NCBI RefSeq assembly: GCF_001942465.1
Contig: NZ_MKJY01000568.1
Span: 1 to 38,780 of the forward strand
From: Actinomadura sp. CNU-125
GTDB taxonomy: Bacteria > Actinomycetota > Actinomycetes > Streptosporangiales > Streptosporangiaceae
Direction of reading: 5' to 3'
DNA length: 38,780 nt
Position numbers and translations under genes: made by a program. The notes under the pieces are model-generated. The model was given only the letters and a program-made list of their open reading frames with translations, was not told the DNA's origin and searched no databases. Shown in pieces: positions 16,631-23,644 of the stretch. The number at the start of each line of letters is the position of its first letter. The stretch's first letter is position 1.

Positions 16631-16710
16631 TCGAGTCCGTGCATCGAGCTTCCAATCCGCCGCCGACGGCGTACTCTGGACGCATCCACGACGACCCCGA
16701 TGGGCAGGCC

Positions 16711-17622
16711 ATGGAGACACCCTGGTTCGCCAAGCGACCCGTGAGCGACATCCGGCCGGGCGATCACGGCTGGCTGGCCTACACCGGCTTCGAAGAGCGC
16801 GATCGGGTCATCGGCACGTTCGTGCGCGAGGGGCTGGCCACGAACGAGAAGGTCCTGTACGTCACCGACGCGCCCGCCGACCGGCTGCCCGGCCTCGGCG
16901 ACGGCGTCGACGTGGCGGCCGTCCAGCGCACCGGCCAGCTGCGCGTGATCTCGCGGCGGGACGCGTGCCTGAACCGCGGCGGCGGATTCGAGCCGACGAT
17001 GCTGCTCGACACGATCGCCCGCGAGATGGAGAACACCCACGGCGACGTGTTCCGCGCGATGCGGCTCACCACCGACTACAGCTGGCTGCTGAACGATCCC
17101 GGCATCGCCGACCTGCCGCGCGTCCTCGGCTGCGAGCACCGCGTCGGCGACGCCGTCTCGCCCAGCACCAGGGCGATGGCGGTGTGCCAGATCGACCGGC
17201 ACGCCTGCCCGCCCGAGCAGCTCGCCGCGCTCCGCGACACCCACGAGGTGCTCGTCGAGGTCGACCCCGAGTACGAGGACAACGTGCTGCGGATCGTCCG
17301 CACCTTCGAACCGGACGGCCTGCGCATCGAAGGCGAGCTCGACGCCGCGCGGCACACGGCGTTCGACGAGAAGCTGTCGCTGGTCAGCCGGGGCCCGGAC
17401 GGGCGGCGCCGCGGCGTCCGCCTCGACATGTCCCGGCTGCGGTTCATCGACCTGCGCGGCCTGCACCTGCTGGTGCGGCACGCCGTCGCGCTCGACGGCG
17501 ACGACGAGCTGATCCTCGACGGGCTCCAGCCCGAAGTCGAGAACGTGATCGAGATGGTCGGCTGGCACCGGCTGCCGGGCCTGACCCGCGGCCGCCGGAC
17601 CGAGACGGAGGACCTCGCCTGA
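16711..17622 (+). CDS. MEDS-domain sensor fused to a STAS (anti-anti-sigma) domain
   Basis: A 303-residue protein. Residues 12-190 are the MEDS part (DHGWLAYTGFEERDRVIGTF, REGLATNEKVLYVTD, RLTTDYSWLL, CQIDRHACPPEQLAALRDTHE). Residues 200-295 are a STAS domain (LRIEGELDAARHTAFDEKL, RLDMSRLRFIDLRGLHLLV, LDGLQPEVENVIEMVGW). In SpoIIAA/RsbV the phosphorylated serine sits in an F-x-D-S-S-G motif; here the same place reads FIDLRG, so neither serine is present. It may therefore be a constitutive, non-switchable binder or be controlled only through MEDS. Its stop overlaps the ATG of the third MEDS gene. Confidence 0.88.
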   Translation: METPWFAKRPVSDIRPGDHGWLAYTGFEERDRVIGTFVREGLATNEKVLYVTDAPADRLPGLGDGVDVAAVQRTGQLRVISRRDACLNRGGGFEPTMLLDTIAREMENTHGDVFRAMRLTTDYSWLLNDPGIADLPRVLGCEHRVGDAVSPSTRAMAVCQIDRHACPPEQLAALRDTHEVLVEVDPEYEDNVLRIVRTFEPDGLRIEGELDAARHTAFDEKLSLVSRGPDGRRRGVRLDMSRLRFIDLRGLHLLVRHAVALDGDDELILDGLQPEVENVIEMVGWHRLPGLTRGRRTETEDLA

Positions 17623-18545
17623 TGACGCTTGAACACAGGGCGTTCGTGTACGCGGGCACCGAGCACTACCTCAAGGTCGCCGTCCCGTTCCTGGAGGCGG
17701 GACTGGAGGCCGGGCAGACGGTCGTCGCCGTGGCGCGCGAACCCCATCTGACGGCCCTGCGCGACACGCTCGCCGAACACGGCGACGCGATCGCCTTCCG
17801 GGACTCCGCGAAGTTCTACCGACATCCCGTCCACACCCTGCGGGACTACCAGGAGATCGTGAAGAACAGCGCGCCGCGCAGCGTGTGCGCGCTCGCCGAA
17901 CCGGTGTGGGACGGCTGGGACGAGCGGCAGACGCGCGAGTGGATCCGCTACGAATCGCTGATCAACGTCGTGTTCGGCGGCACCGACGCGCGCGCGCTCT
18001 GCCCATACAACGAGACGTCGCTGCCCGCCGAGGTCGTCCGGCAGGCCAGCCGCACGCACCCGATCATCGTGCGCGACGGCCGCTCGACGTCCAACCGGCA
18101 GTACGTGCCGCCCGAGCCGTTCGGCGCCGAATGCGACCGCGCCCGCGCCTTCGACCGTCCCGCCGACGCCGACCGGATGGTCATCGACGGCACCGACCTG
18201 CACGCGATGCGGACGTTCGTCGAGCACCGCGCCGACGTCCACGGCCTCGGCCGCACGCAGACGCTGAACCTCGTCACCGCCGTCAACGAACTCGCCGCGA
18301 ACGCCCTCCAGCACGGCACCCCGCCCGCGGGCCTCCAGGTGTGGGCCGACGGCGACGACCTGGTGTGCGAGGTCGGCGACAACGGCTGCTGGCGCCCCGT
18401 CCCCAGCTCCCTCACTGGCTTCATCCCGCCCGACTCCGCACTGCAGTCGGGCTTCGGCCTCTGGACCGTCCGGCTGCTCGTCGACCTGATGGAGCTACGA
18501 ACCGACTGGGACGGCACCTTCGTCCGAATCCGCACCCGCCGCTGA
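17622..18545 (+). CDS. MEDS-domain sensor fused to an RsbW-like HATPase, third of three
   Basis: A 307-residue paralogue of the first gene in the cluster. The MEDS part runs to about residue 180 (FVYAGTEHYLKVAVPFLEAG, KFYRHPVHTLRDYQ, LCPYNETSLPAEVV). The ATPase part has N-box TAVNELAANALQHG, then CEVGDNGCW and SGFGLWTVRLLVDLMELRT. The ATG overlaps the previous stop (TGATG), so it is translationally coupled to the STAS protein and probably its direct partner. The gene is followed by the tandem hairpin repeats and converges on rdgB. The signal sensed is unknown; MEDS domains were first described in regulators of C1-compound metabolism. Confidence 0.88.
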   Translation: MTLEHRAFVYAGTEHYLKVAVPFLEAGLEAGQTVVAVAREPHLTALRDTLAEHGDAIAFRDSAKFYRHPVHTLRDYQEIVKNSAPRSVCALAEPVWDGWDERQTREWIRYESLINVVFGGTDARALCPYNETSLPAEVVRQASRTHPIIVRDGRSTSNRQYVPPEPFGAECDRARAFDRPADADRMVIDGTDLHAMRTFVEHRADVHGLGRTQTLNLVTAVNELAANALQHGTPPAGLQVWADGDDLVCEVGDNGCWRPVPSSLTGFIPPDSALQSGFGLWTVRLLVDLMELRTDWDGTFVRIRTRR

Positions 18546-18639
18546 CCCGTCGCCCCCGGGCGGCCCCAGTCTCCGCATGCCCCGACCGGCCCCCGGCATG
18601 ACACGCCGAACCGGCGGGTCAGCGGGCCGGCGGCCGCAC

Positions 18640-18935
18640 AGCAACCGCCGCTTCCGGGGGCCGACAGGCACCCCAGGGACGGCGGAAGCACGCCGAACCC
18701 AACAACCGCAGGCAACGGACGCCGCACAACGACCGCCGTTTCCCGGGGCCGACAGGCCACCCCGGGGACGGCGGAAGCACGCCGAACCCAACAACCACAA
18801 GCAGCGGACAACCGCACGGCAACCGCCGTTTCCCGGGGCCCACGGGCACCCCGGGGACGGCGGAAGCACGCCGAACCCAACAACCGCAGGCAACGGACGC
18901 CCCTTCAGCGGCCACCGTTTCCGGGAGCCGTCGGC
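18640..18935. repeat. Tandem array of about 89-base units, each with a strong hairpin
   Basis: Three units and the start of a fourth lie between two convergent genes. The shared core GGCGGAAGCACGCCGAACCC recurs at 18681, 18770 and 18859, a spacing of 89 bases. In each unit CCGCCGTTTCCCGGGG is followed about 12 bases later by CCCCGGGGACGGCGG, an almost perfect inverted repeat (the first copy is slightly diverged), then a less structured stretch containing CCAACAACC. A partial fourth copy of the left arm begins near 18908. Minus-strand open frames over this stretch simply translate the repeat. Each unit could act as a terminator for both converging genes. Confidence 0.85.
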
Positions 18936-18981
18936 ACCGCCAGGACCAACTCGCCGAGCCGGCGGCCGTTCGGGGTGGGGG

Positions 18982-19602
18982 TCAGGTCAGGCCGGCGGCG
19001 GCCAGGGCGTTCGGGAGGATGTCGGCGAGGGCGCGGAACGCGCGGCCGCGGTGGCTGATCGCGTCCTTCTCCTCCGCCGACAGTTCCGCCGTCGTACGGG
19101 GCTCGCCCTCCGGGACGAAGACCGGGTCGTAGCCGAACCCGCCGGTGCCGCGCGGGGCGCGCGCGATCGTCCCCCGCATCCGGCCCTCGACGCAGTGCTC
19201 CACGCCGCCGGGCAGGACGAGCGCCGCCGCGCACACGAACGCGCCGCCGCGCCGCTCGTCCGGGACGTCGGCGATCTGGTCGAGCACCAGCCGCAGGTTC
19301 GCGGCGTCCTTGTCGCCGGACGCGTCGCCGAACCCGCCCGACCAGCGGGCCGACAGCACGCCGGGCATGCCGTTCAGCTCGTCGACGCACAGGCCGGAGT
19401 CGTCGGCGACGGCGGGCAGGCCGGTGTGCAGGCAGATCGCGCGGGCCTTCAGCAGCGCGTTGCCCTCGAACGTCGGCTCGGTTTCGGGGACCTCGGGGGC
19501 GTCCGGGAACTCGGCGAGGCCCGCGACGTCGATGCCGTCCAGGATGCGGTGCAGTTCGGCGATCTTGCCCTGGTTGCGGGTGGCGAGCACGATGCGGGTC
19601 AT
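18982..19602 (-). CDS. rdgB: XTP/dITP diphosphatase (non-canonical purine NTP pyrophosphatase)
   Basis: A 206-residue HAM1/RdgB enzyme that hydrolyses ITP, dITP and XTP to the monophosphates, keeping deaminated purines out of nucleic acid. Visible motifs are LATRNQGKIAEL at the N-terminus, the catalytic VADDSGLCVDEL, GGFGYDPVF and the terminal SHRGRAF substrate loop. Its ATG overlaps the stop of rph, so the two are translated together. It is the last gene of the leftward murI-rph-rdgB group; the tandem hairpins begin about 45 bases beyond its stop. Confidence 0.95.
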   Translation of the reverse strand: MTRIVLATRNQGKIAELHRILDGIDVAGLAEFPDAPEVPETEPTFEGNALLKARAICLHTGLPAVADDSGLCVDELNGMPGVLSARWSGGFGDASGDKDAANLRLVLDQIADVPDERRGGAFVCAAALVLPGGVEHCVEGRMRGTIARAPRGTGGFGYDPVFVPEGEPRTTAELSAEEKDAISHRGRAFRALADILPNALAAAGLT

Positions 19603-20318
19603 CGGCCGAGCGCCTCCAGTTGCAGGCGGGTCAGCTCGGCGCAGCCGCCCGCCGCGAGGTCGAGCAGCGCGTCCAGCTCGGCGCGGTCGAACGGGGCGCC
19701 CTCGGCGGTGCCCTGCACCTCGACGAACTTGCCCTCGCCGGTGCAGACGACGTTCATGTCGGTTTCGGCGGCCGAGTCCTCCTCGTAGCAGAGGTCGAGG
19801 CGCGCCTCCCCGGCGACGACGCCGACGCTGATGGCCGCGATCGAGGTGGTGAGGGGGTCGCGCTTGACGAGCCCGCGCTCGCGCATCCAGCTCACCGCGT
19901 CGGCCAGCGCGACGTAGGCGCCGGTGATCGCGGCGGTGCGGGTGCCGCCGTCGGCCTGGAGGACGTCGCAGTCGAGCCGCACGGTGTTCTCGCCGAGCGC
20001 CTTGTAGTCGATGCACGCGCGGATGGACCGGCCGATCAGCCGGGAGATCTCGTGGGTGCGGCCCCCGATCTTCCCCTTGACGGCCTCGCGGTCGTTGCGG
20101 GTGTTGGTCGCGCGGGGCAGCATCGCGTACTCGGCGGTGACCCAGCCGAGGCCGCTGTCGCGCCGCCACCGCGGCACCGATGTCTCCACGGACGCGGCGC
20201 ACAGCACCCGTGTGCCGCCGAACTCGACCAGCACCGACCCTTCCGCGTGGTCGAGCCAGCCGCGCTGCAGGCGGACGGGACGGAGCCGGTCGGGCGCACG
20301 ATCATCGGGGCGAGACAT
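19599..20318 (-). CDS. rph: Ribonuclease PH
   Basis: A 239-residue phosphate-dependent 3'-5' exoribonuclease that trims tRNA 3' ends and works as a hexameric ring. Typical segments are LRPVRLQRGWLDHAEGSVLVEFGGTRV near the N-terminus, WVTAEYAMLPRATNTR, the conserved HEISRLIGRSIRA, LDCDVLQADGGTRTAAITGA (phosphate-site region) and EVQGTAEG. Length is normal. The ATG at 20318 begins MSRPDDRAPD. It overlaps rdgB by four bases and follows the phosphodiesterase gene after about 240 bases in which I see no gene. Confidence 0.96.
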   Translation of the reverse strand: MSRPDDRAPDRLRPVRLQRGWLDHAEGSVLVEFGGTRVLCAASVETSVPRWRRDSGLGWVTAEYAMLPRATNTRNDREAVKGKIGGRTHEISRLIGRSIRACIDYKALGENTVRLDCDVLQADGGTRTAAITGAYVALADAVSWMRERGLVKRDPLTTSIAAISVGVVAGEARLDLCYEEDSAAETDMNVVCTGEGKFVEVQGTAEGAPFDRAELDALLDLAAGGCAELTRLQLEALGR

Positions 20319-20555
20319 GCGAACCACCTTAACGCCGACGCGGGACCGCACTGTGACAGGTCGTAGTCACGAACCCGGACCGACCCGATCACGGCCCGGA
20401 GTCGCACCACCCGATGTGGAGGCGACTGTCCCGGTGACGCACCGCCGATGTGCCCGGTGACGTGCCGGACGGTGTGTCCGGGGCGAGGCGTGCGCTTCGG
20501 GCCTTTCGGCCGCACCGTCCGACTGGCCGGAGCCGAACGTGCTGCGCGTCGTGGG

Positions 20556-21305
20556 TCAGAGGTCGTAGCGGGTGCCTACTCGGGCCAGTTCGATCTCGCC
20601 TCCGTAGCCGGCCGTCCTGGCTTCCTTGAGGGAGACGTCGGCGTCGTTCCACGGGACCAGGTGCGTGAGGACGAGCCGTCCGACGTCGGCGCGCGCGGCG
20701 TGTTCGGCGGCCTCGCGGGCGGTCAGGTGGAGTTCGGACGGCAGGGCGGGGCCCTCCAGGAACGACGCCTCGCACAGGAACAGGTCGGCGTCGCGGGCCA
20801 GGTCGACGAGGGTGTCGGACGGGCCGGTGTCGCCCGAGTAGGCGAGGGCCTTGCCGCCGTACTCGATGCGGAACGCGTACGCCTCGACGGGGTGCGGCAT
20901 GATCTCGGTCGTCACCCGGAACGGGCCGATCTCGAACGGGCCGCGCCGCAGTGTGCGGAAGTCGAAGGTGTCGGACATGCCGGGGTCGGGGTCGAGGTCG
21001 TAGGCGCGCGCCATCCGGACGGCCGTGCCCTCGGGCCCGTGCACGGGCAGGCGCGGCGGCGCGCCGCTCGGCCGGTACGTCCGCGCCACCCAGTAGCCGC
21101 ACAGGTCGAGGCAGTGGTCGGCGTGCAGGTGCGAGATGCACACGGCGTCGATCTCGTACATGGAGTGGAAGCGCTGCAGTGAGCCGAGCGCACCGTTGCC
21201 GAGGTCGAGGAGCATGGCGAACCCCTCGGCCTCGATGAGATAACTGGACGCGGGACTGTCCGGCCCAGGGAAACTGCCGGAGCAGCCGATCACAGTGACC
21301 CGCAC
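20556..21305 (-). CDS. Metallo-beta-lactamase-fold cyclic nucleotide phosphodiesterase, Rv1339-like
   Basis: A 249-residue MBL-fold hydrolase. The zinc motif HLHADH is in ISHLHADHCLDLCGYW, with further ligands in IMPHPVEAYAF, YSGDTGPSD and LTHLVPW. Its place between murI and rph is the same as that of Mycobacterium tuberculosis Rv1339, which is reported to be an atypical class II cAMP phosphodiesterase; this protein is the likely counterpart and would lower cyclic nucleotide levels in the cytoplasm. The GTG at 21305 has a full AAGGAGG ribosome site. Function by orthology is inferred; fold and metal site are visible. Confidence 0.88.
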   Translation of the reverse strand: MRVTVIGCSGSFPGPDSPASSYLIEAEGFAMLLDLGNGALGSLQRFHSMYEIDAVCISHLHADHCLDLCGYWVARTYRPSGAPPRLPVHGPEGTAVRMARAYDLDPDPGMSDTFDFRTLRRGPFEIGPFRVTTEIMPHPVEAYAFRIEYGGKALAYSGDTGPSDTLVDLARDADLFLCEASFLEGPALPSELHLTAREAAEHAARADVGRLVLTHLVPWNDADVSLKEARTAGYGGEIELARVGTRYDL

Positions 21306-21344
21306 GCTCGATCCTCCTTCTGCGTCCCCCGAAGAATCAGGTGG

Positions 21345-22241
21345 TCATCCGGTCGTCAGGACCCGGCCGAGATCGCTTTCCACCGTGCCGATCTCCGGTC
21401 CGAGGAACCGGCGGCCGAGTTCGGCGAACACCGCCGGGTCGCCGGTCACCCGGAAGCGGTGCGGCGGCGGGGGCGTCCCCTCCGCGCGGGCCAGTCCCCG
21501 GTCCTGGAGCACTCGGTACACGTCCTTGGCGGTCTCGTCGGCGCTTGAGACCAGTGTGACCCCGTCTCCGACCACATACGAGATGACACCGGCAAGAAGG
21601 GGGTAATGCGTGCAGCCCAGGATGAGGGTGTCGCATCCGGCGTCCACGATCGGTTCGAGGTACTCGCGGGCCGCGTCGAGCAGTTCGTCCCCGGCCGTCA
21701 CGCCCGCCTCGACGAACTCGACGAAGCGGGGGCAGGCGGCGGCGACGAGCTCGATGTGCGGAGCGGCGGCGAACGAGTCCTCGTAGGCGCGGCTCTGCAC
21801 GGTGGCGCGCGTCGCGATCAGCCCGACGCGTCCGTTGCGGGTGGCGCGGGCGGCGCGGCGGGTGGCGGGGTTGATCACCTCGACGACCGGGACGTCGTAG
21901 CGTTCGCGGGCGTCGCGCAGCATCGCCGAGCTGGCGCTGTTGCAGGCGATCACCAGCATCTTCACGCCCTCGTCGACGAGGCTGTCGAGCATCTCCAGCG
22001 CGAACGCGCGGACCTCGGCGATGGGGCGCGGTCCGTACGGCTGCCGGGCCGAGTCGCCCAGGTAGACGATCGGTTCGTTCGGCAGCTGGTCGAGGATCGC
22101 GCGGGCCACGGTGAGCCCGCCGAAACCGCTGTCGAAGACCCCGATCGGGGCGTCCAGCGGAAACTCCCCGAGCGGGTCCGGGGGCGCCTCCGGCGGAAGG
22201 AGCGCAGGGTCGTCCCCGCTCGGCGAACCGGCATCTGACAT
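21345..22241 (-). CDS. murI: Glutamate racemase
   Basis: A 298-residue cofactor-independent racemase making D-glutamate for peptidoglycan. The N-terminal IGVFDSGFGGLTVARAI follows an acidic, Pro-rich leader of about 35 residues that is unusual in length but common in actinobacteria. The two catalytic cysteines are in VIACNSASSAM and LILGCTHYPLLAG. An ATG at 22247 is an alternative start; the ATG at 22241 (MSDAGSPSG) is used. The gene leads the murI, phosphodiesterase, rph, rdgB group. Upstream lies the TnpB fragment, not a normal neighbour. Confidence 0.95.
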   Translation of the reverse strand: MSDAGSPSGDDPALLPPEAPPDPLGEFPLDAPIGVFDSGFGGLTVARAILDQLPNEPIVYLGDSARQPYGPRPIAEVRAFALEMLDSLVDEGVKMLVIACNSASSAMLRDARERYDVPVVEVINPATRRAARATRNGRVGLIATRATVQSRAYEDSFAAAPHIELVAAACPRFVEFVEAGVTAGDELLDAAREYLEPIVDAGCDTLILGCTHYPLLAGVISYVVGDGVTLVSSADETAKDVYRVLQDRGLARAEGTPPPPHRFRVTGDPAVFAELGRRFLGPEIGTVESDLGRVLTTG

Positions 22242-22363
22242 GGTCATCAAGGCTAGGCGACGTAAGGACCGACCGGGTCGTCATGCGTTGGACATCACAC
22301 CGTCACACGGCGGAAAACACGCCTGCACATGGGCGGGCGTCCGGTCTCGTGGAATTTTCCTCA

Positions 22364-22420
22364 CGAAACGCCGAAGGTTTCGCGGGTCAATTCGTCAGCT
22401 TCTCGGCCTGAGTGACCGAG
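22364..22420 (-). other. Hairpins downstream of the TnpB fragment, possible IS605-type right end
   Basis: Two stem-loops lie in the 213 bases between the TnpB fragment stop and murI: CGAAAC with GTTTCG around a 7-base loop (about 22364-22382), and CTCGG with CCGAG around a 9-base loop (about 22402-22420). IS200/IS605 elements carry subterminal hairpins at their right end, and the TnpB guide RNA is made from this part. No matching target sequence could be established, so the call is tentative. The remaining 22251-22363 shows no gene. Confidence 0.3.
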
Positions 22421-22454
22421 CTTGCAGTTCCTCGCCACCACTGGGTGTGATGGC

Positions 22455-22796
22455 TCAGGCCGCGTCGTCGGCAGCGTGACTCACTGCCCAGCCCGCCGCA
22501 CCGCGTGCGGCGATGTTGCGGGCTGCGTTCACGTCGGCGTGCTCAGCGAAGCCGCACGACGTGCACCGGAAACTCGCCTGGTCAGGGCGATTGCTCTTAT
22601 CGATGTGACCACACGCCGAACACCCGCGGGAGGTGTTGCGGGGATCGACGTGCACCACTGCCACACCGGCTCGGCGCGCCTTGTAGGCGATGTGGCCGCC
22701 GAGCCGGGCGAAACTCCATGAGTGCAGGGTGACCCGCTGGGGCTTGCGGAGCCGGGCCCTCTCGCGGATGCCGCCCAGATCTTCCAGGGCGATGCC
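22455..22796 (-). mobile_element. tnpB: C-terminal fragment of an IS605-type TnpB, fused in frame to trmI
   Basis: About 113 residues beginning GIALEDLGGIRERARLRKPQ. The RuvC-II glutamate is in ALEDL, then comes the zinc ribbon (CSACG and CTSCG) and the RuvC-III aspartate in ADVNAARNIAARG. The helix SWSFARLGGHIAYKARRAGV and VHVDPRNTS are typical. The N-terminal half with the RuvC-I aspartate and nucleic-acid-binding part is absent, so it cannot cut DNA alone. It has no start of its own and is read through from trmI. No TnpA transposase gene is present. A decayed remnant is the simplest reading. Confidence 0.85.
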
Positions 22797-23560
22797 GGCG
22801 AGGCCGTCGACGTGCCAGGAGCGCAGCAGGGTTTCGAAGGCGTAGGGCTCGGCGAAGCTGCCGTGGCCGCGGAGGTCTTCGACGATGCGGGACATCTGGG
22901 TGGTGGTGGCGATGTAGGCGCAGAGCATGCCGCCGGGGATGAGGGCTTCGGCGACGGCGTCGATGCATTCCCAGGGGGCGAGCATGTCGAGGACGGCGCG
23001 GTCGATCTCGGTTTCGGCGAGGTCGTGTTCGAGGGAGCCGACGGTGAGGCGCCAGGCGGGGTGGGGGCCGCCGAAGAAGCGTTCGACGTTGCCGCGGGCG
23101 ATGTCGGCGAAGTCGGGGCGTCGTTCGTAGGAGGAGAGGAGGCCGTGTTCGCCGACGGCGCGCAGGAGGAAGCAGCTGAGGGCGCCGGATCCGGCGCGGC
23201 TTCGATGACGCGGGCGCCGGGGAAGATGTCGGCTTGGGCGACGATCTGGGCGGCGTCTTTGGGGTAGACGACGGCGGCGCCGCGGGGCATGCGGAGGGTG
23301 TGGTCGGTGAGGAGGGGGCGGAAGACGAGGTATTCGACGCCGCCGGTGGAGCGGAAGACGGAGCCTTCGGGGCTGCCGATGATGGTGTCGTGGGGGATGG
23401 CGCCCTTGTGGGAGTGGTATTCCTTGCCGGGCTGGAGGGTGATGGTGTTGATGCGGCCTTTGGGGTCGGTGAGCTGAACCTGGTCTCCGGGACGGAAGGG
23501 GCCGTGGGGGATGCGGCCGGTGGTGGTGCGGGGTCCGTCGTTGGACTGGGGTTCGCTCAT
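22797..23560 (-). pseudogene. trmI: tRNA (adenine58-N1)-methyltransferase TrmI, 3' end replaced by TnpB
   Basis: The methyltransferase that makes m1A58 in tRNA. The N-terminus (GPFRPGDQVQLTDPKGR, LQPGKEYHSHKGAIPHDTIIG, GGVEYLVFRPLL) and SAM fold (IVAQADIFPGARVIEA, then GAGSGALSCFLLRAVGEHG) are present. One missing G near 23200 breaks the frame exactly in the SAM motif; the second part continues DMLAPWECIDAVAEALIPGG, CAYIATTTQMSRIVEDL and SWHVDGLA. There, at about 22797, the usual C-terminal segment (expected to begin with a basic, His-containing stretch) is missing and TnpB sequence follows in frame. The ATG at 23560 gives MSEPQSNDG. Whether the fusion protein works is unclear. Confidence 0.85.
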
Positions 23561-23644
23561 GGGGGTCAAGGCTAGCGCCGGGCGGGGTGCGGTTCGGTCC
23601 GTCCGGTGGGCGGTCGGTCGGTGCTTGCCGGGTGGTGCGGGGGG

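Noticed and set aside
18495..18915. Repetitive minus-strand protein frames over the tandem hairpins
   Set aside because: They only translate the 89-base repeat in different frames; no start with a ribosome site and no known domain.
18640..18935. CRISPR array
   Set aside because: The repeats are long and contiguous with no unique spacers of regular length, and no cas genes are present.
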